A stretch of DNA of 64,000 bases from Burkholderia sp. TSV86 (GCF_001522865.1 NZ_LOWB01000076.1:89293-153292); one strand, 5' to 3'; shown: positions 45,187 to 55,208, counted from the stretch's first letter. A program made the numbers and translations. The notes: generated from the letters alone by a model not told the origin.

Positions 45187-48100
45187 GCGGTCATCGCGAG
45201 CGGATTCGGCGCACCCGCCGCCGCGCCCGCAGGCTCGGCGCCGCCGGCGGGGCCCAGCATCGCGTCGCGCGCGTCGCCTTCGAGCCCGTGCTGCTCGACC
45301 AGCGACGCGCGACGCGCCGCTTCGCCGTCGAACGCGGCCGACGCATCCGCCACGCCGGCAATCAAATCGACGATACGCTCGGCCAGCGAATGCACGGTCG
45401 CGCCATCGGCGATCGCCATCACCGACAGCTTGACCTCGAACGCCTCCTCGATCGCCATTCCCAGCTCCATTCCCATCAGAGAATCCATGCCGAGATCGAG
45501 CACCGACCGATCGAGTGCAATCCGATCGGGCGACAGATGCAGGATGCGCGCGATCTGCGCGCGCAGAGTATCTTCGACGGCGCCGATCGCGTCGTCGCGC
45601 GCCAGTGCCTGCACTTGCGCGCGCAAGCGCGTGCCGCCTTCGCGCGCGGGCTCGTTCGCGCCGAACGCCCGCAGCAGCGCGTACCGGCGTGCGCCGGCAG
45701 CCGGCATGCCGCGCGACACCGCCTGCCAGTCGAGTCTCACCACGGCTTCGCCGGCTTCGCCCGCGCACAGCACCCGCTCGAGCGCGGCAAGCGCCTCGCC
45801 CGACGTGATCGACACGCCGCCGATCCGCGCCTGCAACGCGTCGCGCGTGCCGGTGTTGCGCGCGAGGAAACCGACGTCGTCGACGGGCCCCCACGCCATG
45901 ACCGTGCCCGCCAGCCCGGCTGCGCGGCGCGTGGCCACGAGCGCTTCGACGAAGCTGTTCGCGGCGACATAGCTTGCCTGGCCCGGATTGCCGAGATAGG
46001 TCGTCACCGACGAATAGACGATGAAGAAATCCAGCGCGAGATCGCGCGTCGCGTGATGCAAATTCCACGCGCCCGCGACCTTCGGCGCGAGCACCGCGTT
46101 GAATCGCGCGTCATCGAGATTGCGCAGCAACCCGTCGTCGATCTGCATTGCCGAATGCAGCACGCCCTTGAGCGGCGTGCCGCGTGCGCCGATTTCGCCC
46201 ACCACGCGCGCGAGCGCCGCCGCATCGGTCGCATCGCACGAGACGACGTGCACCTGCGCGCCAAGCGCATCGCGCCACTGCGCCGCCTCGTCGCGCAGCG
46301 CCGGCTCGAGCGTGCCGCCGCGGCTCGCGAGCGTCAGGTGCCGCGCGCCGCGCGACACCATCCAGCGCGCGCTCGCAAAGCCCAGGCCGCCGGTGCCGCC
46401 GATGATCAGATAGCCCGCGGCCGGATCGAGCCGCAGCTCGCCGGGCGCCAGCGCGCTGCTGCGCGCCGGCGCCGGCGTGCCGGCGGAGTAAGTGACCAGC
46501 ACCTTGCCGATCTGCCGCGCCTGCTGCATATAGCGGAACGCATCCTCGACGCGCGAGGCCGGAAAGGCGCGATACGGCAACGGATGCAGCGCGCGTTGCT
46601 CGAACAGCGCGATGACCTCGCCGAACAGGTGCGCGGTGAGATCCGGCCGCGCGTTCATCAGTTGATCGGCGTCGATGCCGAAATAGCTGATGTTGTTGCG
46701 CAACGGCCGCAGGCCGATCTGGCTGTTCTCGTAGAAATCGCGCTTGCCGAGTTCGAGGAAGCGGCCGAACGGGCGCAACGTGTCGATGCTGCGCACCATC
46801 GCCTCGCCCGCGAGCGAATTGAGCACGATGTCGACGCCTTCGCCGTGCGTCAGCGCGAGAATTTCGTCGGCGAACGACAGGCTGCGCGAATCGAGGACAT
46901 GATGCACGCCGGCAAGACGCACGAACTCGCGCTTCTCGTCGTTGCCCGCCGTGGCGAACACCTCCGCGCCCAGGTGACGCGCGATCTGAATCGCCGCGAT
47001 GCCGACGCCGCCCGCCGCGCCGTGCACGAGCACCCGCTCGCCGGCGCGCAGCCGCGCGAGTTCGGCGAGCGCGTAATACGCGGTGAAGAATGTCGTCGGA
47101 ATCGTCGCCGCTTCCTCGAACGACAACTGCGACGGCTTGTGCGCGAGCGCCGAGGCGCGCGTCCTGACGCGTGTGGCGAAGGCCGCGCTCGCAAAGCCGA
47201 GCACGGCGTCGCCCACCGAGAATCCGTCGACGTCGCGCCCGACGCGCACGACGCGTCCCGCCAGCTCCATGCCGATCGTCGCGCCGGCGAAGCCCGATTC
47301 GACCGCCTCGTCCGACAACAGGCCCATCGCGTACATCACGTCGCGGAAATTCAAGCCGGTCGCAACCGGTTCGATCTCGACTTCGTCGGGCTCGAGTTCG
47401 CGCGGCGGCAGCGCGAACCATTCGAGATTGCGCAGCGATCCAGGCGCATCGAACGCGAGCACGGCGGCCGGACGCACGCCGAGCGTATCGGTGCGCGCGT
47501 CGGCTTGCGCGGCACTCAGCATGCGCGGCACGAAACGGCCCTGCGGCGTGAGCAGCACCTCCTCTTCGTCGTCGTTCGCGAGCAATTCGCGCACCAGCGC
47601 ATCCAGCGGCAACTCGAGCGCGGGATGCACGTCGATCAGTTGACACGACAGCTCCGGATGCTCGTTCGCGAGCACCCGGCCGAGCCCCCAGAGCCCGGCC
47701 TGCGCCGGGTTCAGCGGCGCGCCTTCGGCCTCAAACGGCGCGCCGCCGCGCGTGACAATCGACAGCCTCGCGCTCGCGGTGGCATCGACGACGCATAGCT
47801 CGCGCACGAGCCGCGCGAGCGAAACGACGCCCGTTTGTTGCGCGCGCATCAATTCGTCGCCGTCGGCATCGTCGGCCACTGCCGCGTCGGGCGCGACGAA
47901 CACCAGGTGATGCGGCTGCGCGGGCGATGCGAGCGCGACGATTTCCACCACGCGCTCGAGCGGCACAGCTTCCGCGTAGCAGCCGGTGCCGGCGAGCGCG
48001 CTGGCAAGCGCCGCGCATGCATCGTTGTCGTCGCCCGTCACGACGAGCCAGCGCTCCGCATAGGCAGCGGTATCGAGGCTGTCCCATACGGCGCCATCGA

Positions 48101-51100
48101 GCGCTTCGTGATTGTCGTGCGCCCGCGCCGCCGGTTTGCGCGCGACGATGAAGGTCGGCACGCCTTCGAGATCGAGCGACTGTTCGAGATAGCGCGTGAC
48201 GTCGATGAAGCCCGCGTGCGTGAGCAGCGATTCGATCTCGCCCGGCGCGGCGCACGGCGGCGGCGTTGCCGGCGCGGCGCCGCCCGCGCGCGCGCCGCCT
48301 GAGACGACGGCAAACACGATATCGGCGAAACGGCTGCCGCTTTGTTCCGTCACGACGGCGATGCCGCCCGGCGCCAGCCGCTCAAACACGACTGTCGCCA
48401 CGGCGAGCGGATCGGACCGCGCACTGAGCGCACGGTCGATGACCACGATATCGAACGGCGTGCGGTCATCGGTCGAAAAGGCGAAGGCGTCGCCGCTCTG
48501 AAGCGCGATTGTCTGTACCGACGGGTGCGCGTGCGCATCGAAGCTTGCGAGCTGACGCGGCGTGCCGGCAATCGTGTAATCGCAGCGCACGGCGCTGGGC
48601 GCGACGCCGAGCGGGCGCAGCACGTCGCGGCCCGGATCGCCGATTTCGAGCACGCGCAGCCGGCGCGGCAGCCGCCACGCCGCAAGCGCCTCGTCGACGC
48701 AAGCCGCCATCAGCGCGTGCGTGTGGTTCCAGGTCGGCGACGCGTCGAAGAAGTGATCGACGAGGCTGTCGCCCGTAGACGACAGCGGGCGCGACGCCGC
48801 TTCGCCGCGCAAAACCGCCGGCAGCGTCGCGCCGCAGTGCGCGAGCAAGGTCAGCTCCGCGACATGGCCGGGCGACTCGGCGATCAAGCCGCGCCAAAGT
48901 TCGTCGAGCGCGGGCAACAGCGCGCACGATTCGTCATTGCGCACGAGCCGCGGGCCGTCCCAGTGCGCGAGCCCGTCCTCGACCAGCATCGCCGCAAGAC
49001 GGGCGACGAGCGCCGCGCGCTCGCCCGCCAACGGCGCAGGCTGCCCGAACGCGCCGGTTGCATCGAGCGCCGCCAACGCGTAGCCGCTCGCGAGCACGTC
49101 CAGAAGCGGCAGCATCTCGGTCAGGTGGCGCGTGCGCCGCGTGAAATCCTCGCGCGCCGCAAGCGACGCGAGCGCGCGCTCGACGAGCAGCGCCGGCGCC
49201 GGCAGCACGCTCGCATCGAATGTGGAAGGCAGCGGCTTCGCGTCGAGCGCATAGACAAAGCGCGCGGGCGGATTGAGCCGTCGCGCGACCAGATCGATAC
49301 GCTTGAAGCGGCATCCGGCAAGCCGGGCGACAATCGCGTCGGCCGCGTCGAGAAACTCGAACGACGCGACGATCGAATGCGGATTGCGCCGCTCGATGCG
49401 CGCCAGCACGCGCACGATCGCGTCGCCGCGCAGGTAATCGATGCGGCCGAGATGAACCGGCACGTATGCCGCAGGCAGCGCCCCCCCGTCGACCCGGGTT
49501 CGGGCTCCAGCTTCGGCTTCGGGGGCACGCTGCGCGAGCAGCGCGAACAGCGGATGGAACCCGCTGTCCATCAAGGCCGGATGCAGCAGATAGTCAGCCT
49601 GTTCGGCCGCATCGCCGCATGCGGGCGGCGCCGCGACATCGGCAAGCGCCGTGTTGCCCGCGAGCCGCACCGCGCGCACCCAGCGGAACGCCGGGCCATA
49701 CGCAAGCCCGAGTACCGCCGCGGCATCGTACAGTGCCGCGGCGCCCGCATCGGGCCGCGCGAGCAGCCGCTCCATTTCGCCGCGCGGCACGGCACTCGAC
49801 GCATCGAGCGTATTGCCGCTTTCGAGCAGGCGGCCGACGACATTCTCGACCCACGGCGCATCGCTCATCCGGTCGCGCGTCTCGATCCGGAATCTCGCCG
49901 TGCGCGGCTCGATCGTGAAGCGGAAGCATTTCGTCTGCTGCCCCTGGAACACTACCGGCGCGCGGATCTCGAGATGCTCGAGCGCGCAATCCGGCGTGCC
50001 GAAAAACACGCGGGCGGCAGCCAGCGCCATTTCGACATAGCCCGCGCCGGGAAAGGTCGCGCCGCCATCGACGACGTGATCGGCAAGCATCGGCATGCGC
50101 AGCGGATCGAGCTCGTTTTCCCACGCAAGCGCGGGCCCGTTCAGCCGGTATCCGAGCAGCAGATGCTCGCGGCGGCGATTGACCAGGTTGCAGCCTTCCG
50201 GACTCGATTCGAGCCAATAGCGCTCGCGCTGCCACGGGTAAGTCGGCAATGAGACGCGCGGTGCGTCGGGCACGAAACGATCCAGATCGACCGGCGCGCC
50301 ATGGGCGACAGCCGACGCAACCGCCTGGCGCAACATCTGCGCGCCGTCCTGGTTGCGCTTGAGCGTGGGCAGCGTCGTACCGGGCAGCTTCAGCGCAGCG
50401 AGCGTCTGCTTCACATAGGTGCGCAGGATCGAATGCGGCGACACTTCGATGAACAGACGCACGCCGCTCGCCGCGATACAGGCGATCGCGTCGCTGAAGC
50501 GAACCGGCTCGCGAATATTGCGCCACCAGTATTGCGCACCGAGCGCATCGCCCGTCAGGCGCTCGCCGGTCACGGCCGACACGAAGCCGCCCGAGCCCGC
50601 GCGCGGGGCAAGATCCGCGAGCTGCTTGAGCACCACCGGCTTGATCGGCTCCATCTGCCGGCTGTGGAATGCGTAATCGAGATCGAGAAGCTGGAAGAAC
50701 TGGCCGCTCGCGCGCAGTGCCGCGTCGATGGCCAGCAGCGCGTCGAGCGGGCCCGCGAGCGTCACGGCCTGCGGGCTGTTCACGCCGGCGATCTCGACGC
50801 CCGGAGCAAGCCCCAGCCGCTCGATCAGCGCACGCGCGGCCGCCTCGTCGAGGCCCGCAGCGGCCATCCGCCCGCTGCCGCGAGTCAGCTCCTGCGCGCG
50901 ACTGCGGATCTTGATGACCCGCACCGCATCGGCAAGCGTCAGCGCGCCCGCCGCCCACGCGGCGGCAATCTCGCCCACGCTGTGGCCGGTGACGGCTTCG
51001 AAACGCACGCCGTGCGCGTCAATGACGCGCGTGATGCCCACCTGGATCGCAAACAACAGCGGCTGCGCGTGCTCGGTGGCGGCAAGCCACTCGGCGCTCG

Positions 51101-52889
51101 CGCCCGCGCGCAGCACGTCGGCAAGCGACGCGCTGCCGTCCGCGCTCCAAAGCGCGTCCACTTCGGCAACCGCATCGCGAAATACCGCGTCCTCGTCGTA
51201 AAGCTGCCGCCCCATTCCCGCCCACTGCGAGCCGTTGCCGGAATACACGAGCGCGACACGCGCGTCGTGACCGGGCTCGAGCGTATGGGCCATGGCCACG
51301 CATGCCGGCGTCGAGGCGCCGGCCGCGAGCGCGGCGAGCGCTTCGCGGCCCGCCGCGACACTCGACGGCGCAACCACCGCGCGCGCGTCGAACCATTGCC
51401 GGCGACGCGCGGCCCCTGCTGCAAGCGCCTGCCATGCGCAACCGCCTTCGAGGCGGCGCAGATAATCCGCCGCCAGCGCGGCAAACGCCTGCGGCACGCG
51501 CGCGCTCAGCACGAGCGGCGCGGGCGCATTCGCCGCACGCGGGCTTGCATCGCCCGGCTCGATCACTGTCATCGACGCGGCGGGCGCCTGCGCGCGCGCC
51601 GGCGCCTCGGTCAACACCACGTGCGCATTGGTGCCGCCAAAGCCGAACGAATTGATGCCGATCGTCATTGGCGCATCGCGCTCGCCGAGCGGCGTGTAGC
51701 GATCGACCACGCGCAGCCGCCCGCCGGCGAAATCGATGTTCGGATTCGGCGTGTCGAAATGCAGCGAGCGCGGAATCGCACGATACTTGAGGCAATACAC
51801 GGCCTTCAGCAGCCCCGCCATGCCGGATGCCGTTTCCAAGTGGCCGATGTTGGTTTTCACCGAGCCGATCAGCAGCGGATCGTCGTCTGGGCGCTGCGCG
51901 CTGACGACGTCGATCAGCGCGCGCGCCTCGATCGGATCGCCGACCGCCGTGCCGGTGCCATGCGCTTCGAGATAGACGAGCGAGCGCGGATCGATGCCCG
52001 CGCGCCGGTACACGTCACGCAGCAGCGCCCCCTGCGTCGCCGCGCTGGGCACGCTGATGCCGCCAGGCGAATAGCCGTCCGAGTTCACGCCGGAGCCTGC
52101 GATCACGGCATGAATCGTGTCTCCGTCGGCGAGCGCGCGATCGAGCGGCTTGAGCAGAACGAATGCGCCGCCTTCAGCACGCACGTAGCCGTCGCCCGTT
52201 GCATCGAATGCGCGGCAGCGGCCGCGCGGCGACAGCATCGACGCTTTCGAGAAGCTGACGAAGCCGAACGGATGCGCGAGCAGATTCACCCCGCCCGCCA
52301 GCGCGAGTTCGACGTCACCCGCCTGCAGCGCATTGACGGCCTGATGCAACGCGACAAGCGACGACGAGCACGCAGTGTCGATCGACATGCTGGGCCCGCG
52401 CAGATCGAACAGATACGAAACACGATTCGACGCGATGCTAAGCGCATTGCCGGTTGCCGAATACGGATCGACCGCGCTCAGGTCGTCCATGCTGCGATTG
52501 CCGTAGTCCGGGCTCGCGACGCCGACGTACACGCCGCAATTGCGCCCGCGCATGTCGGCGGGCCGCACGCCGGCATCCTCGAACGCCTCCCACGCCAATT
52601 CGAGCAGCAGCCGCTGCTGCGGGTCCATCTGCGTCGCCTCGCGCGGCGAGATCCCGAAGAAAGCCGCATCGAAATCGGCAACATTTTCCAGAACGCCGGC
52701 AGCAAACGTGTAGCTTTTGCCGGGCTCGCGCTTCGACGGATGCCAATAGAAATCCGTGCCCAAGCGCTGTGCGCTCACCTCGGTAACGGCGTCGCGCTCG
52801 TCGCGCAGCAGCCTCCAGAACTCGTCCGGATTTTGCACGCCACCGGGAAAGCGGCACGCCATCCCGACAATTGCAATCTTTACGTTCAT
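45183..52889 (-). CDS. wcbR: highly reducing type I polyketide synthase (WcbR)
   Basis: A 2568-residue single-module megasynthase. Domains in order: ketosynthase 1-425 (Cys174 in DTACSSS, His310 in EAHGTGT, His350 in KTNIGH); acyltransferase about 545-830 (Ser637 in GHSVGE; YAFH at 739-742); dehydratase about 900-1200 (H938 in the HxxxGxxxxP motif, D1108); a methyltransferase-like region about 1260-1560 whose SAM motif is degenerate (LEIGDPGRD); enoylreductase about 1815-2135 (HGAAGGVG); ketoreductase about 2150-2400 (GGTGGLG, Ser and Y2307); ACP with S2470 in LGMDSL. No thioesterase. It should build a saturated acyl chain, released by another enzyme. Overlaps wcbQ and wcbS by ATGA. Confidence 0.95.
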   Translation of the reverse strand: MNVKIAIVGMACRFPGGVQNPDEFWRLLRDERDAVTEVSAQRLGTDFYWHPSKREPGKSYTFAAGVLENVADFDAAFFGISPREATQMDPQQRLLLELAWEAFEDAGVRPADMRGRNCGVYVGVASPDYGNRSMDDLSAVDPYSATGNALSIASNRVSYLFDLRGPSMSIDTACSSSLVALHQAVNALQAGDVELALAGGVNLLAHPFGFVSFSKASMLSPRGRCRAFDATGDGYVRAEGGAFVLLKPLDRALADGDTIHAVIAGSGVNSDGYSPGGISVPSAATQGALLRDVYRRAGIDPRSLVYLEAHGTGTAVGDPIEARALIDVVSAQRPDDDPLLIGSVKTNIGHLETASGMAGLLKAVYCLKYRAIPRSLHFDTPNPNIDFAGGRLRVVDRYTPLGERDAPMTIGINSFGFGGTNAHVVLTEAPARAQAPAASMTVIEPGDASPRAANAPAPLVLSARVPQAFAALAADYLRRLEGGCAWQALAAGAARRRQWFDARAVVAPSSVAAGREALAALAAGASTPACVAMAHTLEPGHDARVALVYSGNGSQWAGMGRQLYDEDAVFRDAVAEVDALWSADGSASLADVLRAGASAEWLAATEHAQPLLFAIQVGITRVIDAHGVRFEAVTGHSVGEIAAAWAAGALTLADAVRVIKIRSRAQELTRGSGRMAAAGLDEAAARALIERLGLAPGVEIAGVNSPQAVTLAGPLDALLAIDAALRASGQFFQLLDLDYAFHSRQMEPIKPVVLKQLADLAPRAGSGGFVSAVTGERLTGDALGAQYWWRNIREPVRFSDAIACIAASGVRLFIEVSPHSILRTYVKQTLAALKLPGTTLPTLKRNQDGAQMLRQAVASAVAHGAPVDLDRFVPDAPRVSLPTYPWQRERYWLESSPEGCNLVNRRREHLLLGYRLNGPALAWENELDPLRMPMLADHVVDGGATFPGAGYVEMALAAARVFFGTPDCALEHLEIRAPVVFQGQQTKCFRFTIEPRTARFRIETRDRMSDAPWVENVVGRLLESGNTLDASSAVPRGEMERLLARPDAGAAALYDAAAVLGLAYGPAFRWVRAVRLAGNTALADVAAPPACGDAAEQADYLLHPALMDSGFHPLFALLAQRAPEAEAGARTRVDGGALPAAYVPVHLGRIDYLRGDAIVRVLARIERRNPHSIVASFEFLDAADAIVARLAGCRFKRIDLVARRLNPPARFVYALDAKPLPSTFDASVLPAPALLVERALASLAAREDFTRRTRHLTEMLPLLDVLASGYALAALDATGAFGQPAPLAGERAALVARLAAMLVEDGLAHWDGPRLVRNDESCALLPALDELWRGLIAESPGHVAELTLLAHCGATLPAVLRGEAASRPLSSTGDSLVDHFFDASPTWNHTHALMAACVDEALAAWRLPRRLRVLEIGDPGRDVLRPLGVAPSAVRCDYTIAGTPRQLASFDAHAHPSVQTIALQSGDAFAFSTDDRTPFDIVVIDRALSARSDPLAVATVVFERLAPGGIAVVTEQSGSRFADIVFAVVSGGARAGGAAPATPPPCAAPGEIESLLTHAGFIDVTRYLEQSLDLEGVPTFIVARKPAARAHDNHEALDGAVWDSLDTAAYAERWLVVTGDDNDACAALASALAGTGCYAEAVPLERVVEIVALASPAQPHHLVFVAPDAAVADDADGDELMRAQQTGVVSLARLVRELCVVDATASARLSIVTRGGAPFEAEGAPLNPAQAGLWGLGRVLANEHPELSCQLIDVHPALELPLDALVRELLANDDEEEVLLTPQGRFVPRMLSAAQADARTDTLGVRPAAVLAFDAPGSLRNLEWFALPPRELEPDEVEIEPVATGLNFRDVMYAMGLLSDEAVESGFAGATIGMELAGRVVRVGRDVDGFSVGDAVLGFASAAFATRVRTRASALAHKPSQLSFEEAATIPTTFFTAYYALAELARLRAGERVLVHGAAGGVGIAAIQIARHLGAEVFATAGNDEKREFVRLAGVHHVLDSRSLSFADEILALTHGEGVDIVLNSLAGEAMVRSIDTLRPFGRFLELGKRDFYENSQIGLRPLRNNISYFGIDADQLMNARPDLTAHLFGEVIALFEQRALHPLPYRAFPASRVEDAFRYMQQARQIGKVLVTYSAGTPAPARSSALAPGELRLDPAAGYLIIGGTGGLGFASARWMVSRGARHLTLASRGGTLEPALRDEAAQWRDALGAQVHVVSCDATDAAALARVVGEIGARGTPLKGVLHSAMQIDDGLLRNLDDARFNAVLAPKVAGAWNLHHATRDLALDFFIVYSSVTTYLGNPGQASYVAANSFVEALVATRRAAGLAGTVMAWGPVDDVGFLARNTGTRDALQARIGGVSITSGEALAALERVLCAGEAGEAVVRLDWQAVSRGMPAAGARRYALLRAFGANEPAREGGTRLRAQVQALARDDAIGAVEDTLRAQIARILHLSPDRIALDRSVLDLGMDSLMGMELGMAIEEAFEVKLSVMAIADGATVHSLAERIVDLIAGVADASAAFDGEAARRASLVEQHGLEGDARDAMLGPAGGAEPAGAAAGAPNPLAMTA

Positions 52890-54421
52890 CGTTGCGTCGT
52901 ATTTTCCGATGCACTTGCAGTGGGGTTGCTCGCTTGCGAGGCTTCGATCATTTGAAGCAGCATCGAACCGAGTTCTTCGACACGCGCATTTCGTCGGCAG
53001 GCAGCCGGCATTCCGAAATTCCGCCAGATAAAGTAGTCGCTGCGTTCAGGTGCAATCGTTAGCTTATCGAAAATATGTGGCAATGCCGGAACGTGATCGC
53101 CATAAAAACAGACGACCGTATCCCGCCGTCGGGCTCGCACATGATCGAGCAGCCGCCCGATCATTGCATCCGCATTTGCGGCGTGACGCAAGTAAACCGT
53201 CAAATCGCGCCATGCGAGACCATCGCCGAGCGTGTGATACCGGCCCGATTCGCCAGGCTCGACCGGCTCCAGATGCAGCGGCCCGTGGTTCTCCATGGTC
53301 ATTGCGAACGCGAAGAGCGGCTTGTCGCGCGGCGCGTCGAGTTCGGCGATCAGCGCGTCGGCGAGCGCGCGATCAGCAATATACGGGCCGGCTCGCGGCG
53401 CATCTTCGAAGTGGCGGATATCGACGAACCGCTCGAAATGCATGAGCGGAAACACGCGGTCCCGGCCGAAGAAATCCGCGTAGTAAGGATGCATCGCGAT
53501 GGTCCGATAGCCGGAACGCTGAAACCAGCCCGCAAGCGACGCGCACGCGCGGCGCACAAATGCATAAGGATAGAAGCGCGCGTAGCCGAGACGCTCGGAC
53601 GCCAGCCCCGTCAACATCGCGAACTCGGAGCGCATCGTATTCGCGCCCCATGCCGGAACCGTAAGCTCTCCGTAATAGTGTGACTCGCGCCGCGCGGCGT
53701 CGAAATGCGTAAAGATCGATGGCTCGATGCCTGCGATCACGCGGCGCGCATCGAAGAACGACTCGCTCTGAATCACGATCACGTCCGGGTAGCCGGTGGC
53801 CTGTCCGTCGGCGAACGGGCTTAGCGCGGCCGCGCGCTCGAACGCGTGCAGCGTCGCTGGCCGCAGCCCGTTCAGCAAATAGGCGATGAATGTTGCGAGA
53901 AAACCGTGACGCCGTTGATCGACATTCGCATCCAGCGTGAGCGTCAGACGCTTCGCGAGCACGACGCCGCACGTCAGGCACGCGGCGAGAGCCGCCAGCA
54001 CGCCGGCAAACGGCCGCGCCGCCAACGGCGGCTCGGCTATGCATCCCGCCGCAAGCAGCGCGACGCCGGCTGCGATCGCGGCGATCTTGCCGGCGCCGAG
54101 GAAAGGCAAATATAGGCGCGGATGCGCGAAAAGCTGACTGAAAAGGCTCAAATCGGTGAATACGAACGGCTCACGCAACGATTCGTACTTCGCATTGCTG
54201 ACGGCCGCCAGCAGGCCGACGAGTGCAAGCGCGACGAACGTCGAAAACCACACGCGTGCGGTAACGGCGAACACACATACGCCGAAGAACGCGACGGCGA
54301 GCACATGCAATGCGATGGCAGGCAACGGCCGGCGCCACGGCGCACGCGGTATCGCGAGCGCATCGAGCACGAACGACAGTGCGATTGCAAAGGTCAACGC
54401 CAACGCAAGCCCGCCGCTCAT
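52886..54421 (-). CDS. wcbQ: LtaS/MdoB-like alkaline phosphatase superfamily protein (WcbQ)
   Basis: A 511-residue inner membrane protein. Four or five transmembrane segments fill the first 160 residues, then a periplasmic sulfatase-fold domain: VIVIQSESFFDARR (metal Glu, E220), GANTMRSEFAMLTG (nucleophile Thr, T262), MTMENHGPLH (H379) and VVCFYGDHVPALP (D442, H443). This is the arrangement of lipoteichoic acid synthase and the MdoB phosphoglycerol transferases, so it probably moves a phospho-group (phosphoglycerol or similar) onto a capsule sugar or lipid. The start MSGGLALA is chosen by the membrane segments. Its stop overlaps the wcbR start. Confidence 0.88.
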   Translation of the reverse strand: MSGGLALALTFAIALSFVLDALAIPRAPWRRPLPAIALHVLAVAFFGVCVFAVTARVWFSTFVALALVGLLAAVSNAKYESLREPFVFTDLSLFSQLFAHPRLYLPFLGAGKIAAIAAGVALLAAGCIAEPPLAARPFAGVLAALAACLTCGVVLAKRLTLTLDANVDQRRHGFLATFIAYLLNGLRPATLHAFERAAALSPFADGQATGYPDVIVIQSESFFDARRVIAGIEPSIFTHFDAARRESHYYGELTVPAWGANTMRSEFAMLTGLASERLGYARFYPYAFVRRACASLAGWFQRSGYRTIAMHPYYADFFGRDRVFPLMHFERFVDIRHFEDAPRAGPYIADRALADALIAELDAPRDKPLFAFAMTMENHGPLHLEPVEPGESGRYHTLGDGLAWRDLTVYLRHAANADAMIGRLLDHVRARRRDTVVCFYGDHVPALPHIFDKLTIAPERSDYFIWRNFGMPAACRRNARVEELGSMLLQMIEASQASNPTASASENTTQR

Positions 54422-54422
54422 A

Positions 54423-55208
54423 TCAGCGCTCCTCGCGCGGTAGATACGACAGTCGGCCGAGAATGGGGTCCGCGAGCGCGGCGGGCAGCACCGACAGCAA
54501 GCGCATGCCGAGCGACAACAGCCCCGGAAACGCAATCTCCGCTCGCCGCGCGGCGAGCCGGCGCCGGATGTGGCCGGCGGCCTTGTCCGCCGGCCATAAG
54601 AACGGCTTATCGCCCGGGAAGACATCGCTCATCGCGGTCTTCACGAAGCCGGGTAGGATCACCGACAGCGTGACGCCATCGCGTGCGAGCAACGGCCGGA
54701 CCGAATCCGCATAAGCCTTGATTGCCGCCTTGCTCGCGCAATAAGCAGGAGAAATCGCCATCCCGCGCAACGCGGCCAGCGAGCTGACCATTGCGATCTG
54801 GCCGCGCCGGCGCAGCCGCATCCGCGCGATAATCGGCAGCACGGTACGCAATGCGCCATAAAAATTAGTATCGACAACGGTGGCGATGCGCTCGAATGTC
54901 TCCCAGTCGGCCGCCGAAGCGAGCGTGCTCGCGACGCCCGCGTTCGCAATCAGCAAATCGATCGGGTAGCGCTCGTCGAACTGGATGAGCCACGCGTCGA
55001 CTTCCCCATCGTTACGCACGTCGAACTGTCCAGCGACGACGAGCGCGCCGCGCGCGCGGCACGCGGCCACGCATTCGTCGAGCCTCGCGCCATCGCGCCC
55101 GACGAGCCCGAGCACGACGCCGGGCGCCGCATATGCCTGCGCGAGCGCGCGGCCGAGCCCCGAGCTTGCACCCGTGATGACGACGTGGCGCGGCGCGCCG
55201 CTAGTCAC
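54423..55208 (-). CDS. wcbP: short-chain dehydrogenase (WcbP)
   Basis: A 261-residue SDR with HVVITGASSGLGRALAQAY (cofactor motif), LIANAGVAS, and the catalytic SSLAALRGMAISPAYCASKAA (Ser, Tyr, Lys). The C-terminal part (FPGLLSLGMRLLSVLPAALADPILGRL) is hydrophobic, suggesting membrane association as in lipid-modifying SDRs such as 3-ketosphinganine reductase. In this operon a ketone made by WcbR/WcbT is an obvious candidate substrate, but this is inference. It overlaps wcbO by eight bases and ends one base before the wcbQ start. Confidence 0.92.
   Translation of the reverse strand: MTSGAPRHVVITGASSGLGRALAQAYAAPGVVLGLVGRDGARLDECVAACRARGALVVAGQFDVRNDGEVDAWLIQFDERYPIDLLIANAGVASTLASAADWETFERIATVVDTNFYGALRTVLPIIARMRLRRRGQIAMVSSLAALRGMAISPAYCASKAAIKAYADSVRPLLARDGVTLSVILPGFVKTAMSDVFPGDKPFLWPADKAAGHIRRRLAARRAEIAFPGLLSLGMRLLSVLPAALADPILGRLSYLPREER

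Noticed and set aside
48342..50252. Long plus-strand frame opposite wcbR (also 45288-47798 and 50301-52955)
   Set aside because: Arg-rich shadow translation of the PKS; the minus strand carries clear KS, AT, DH, ER, KR and ACP motifs.
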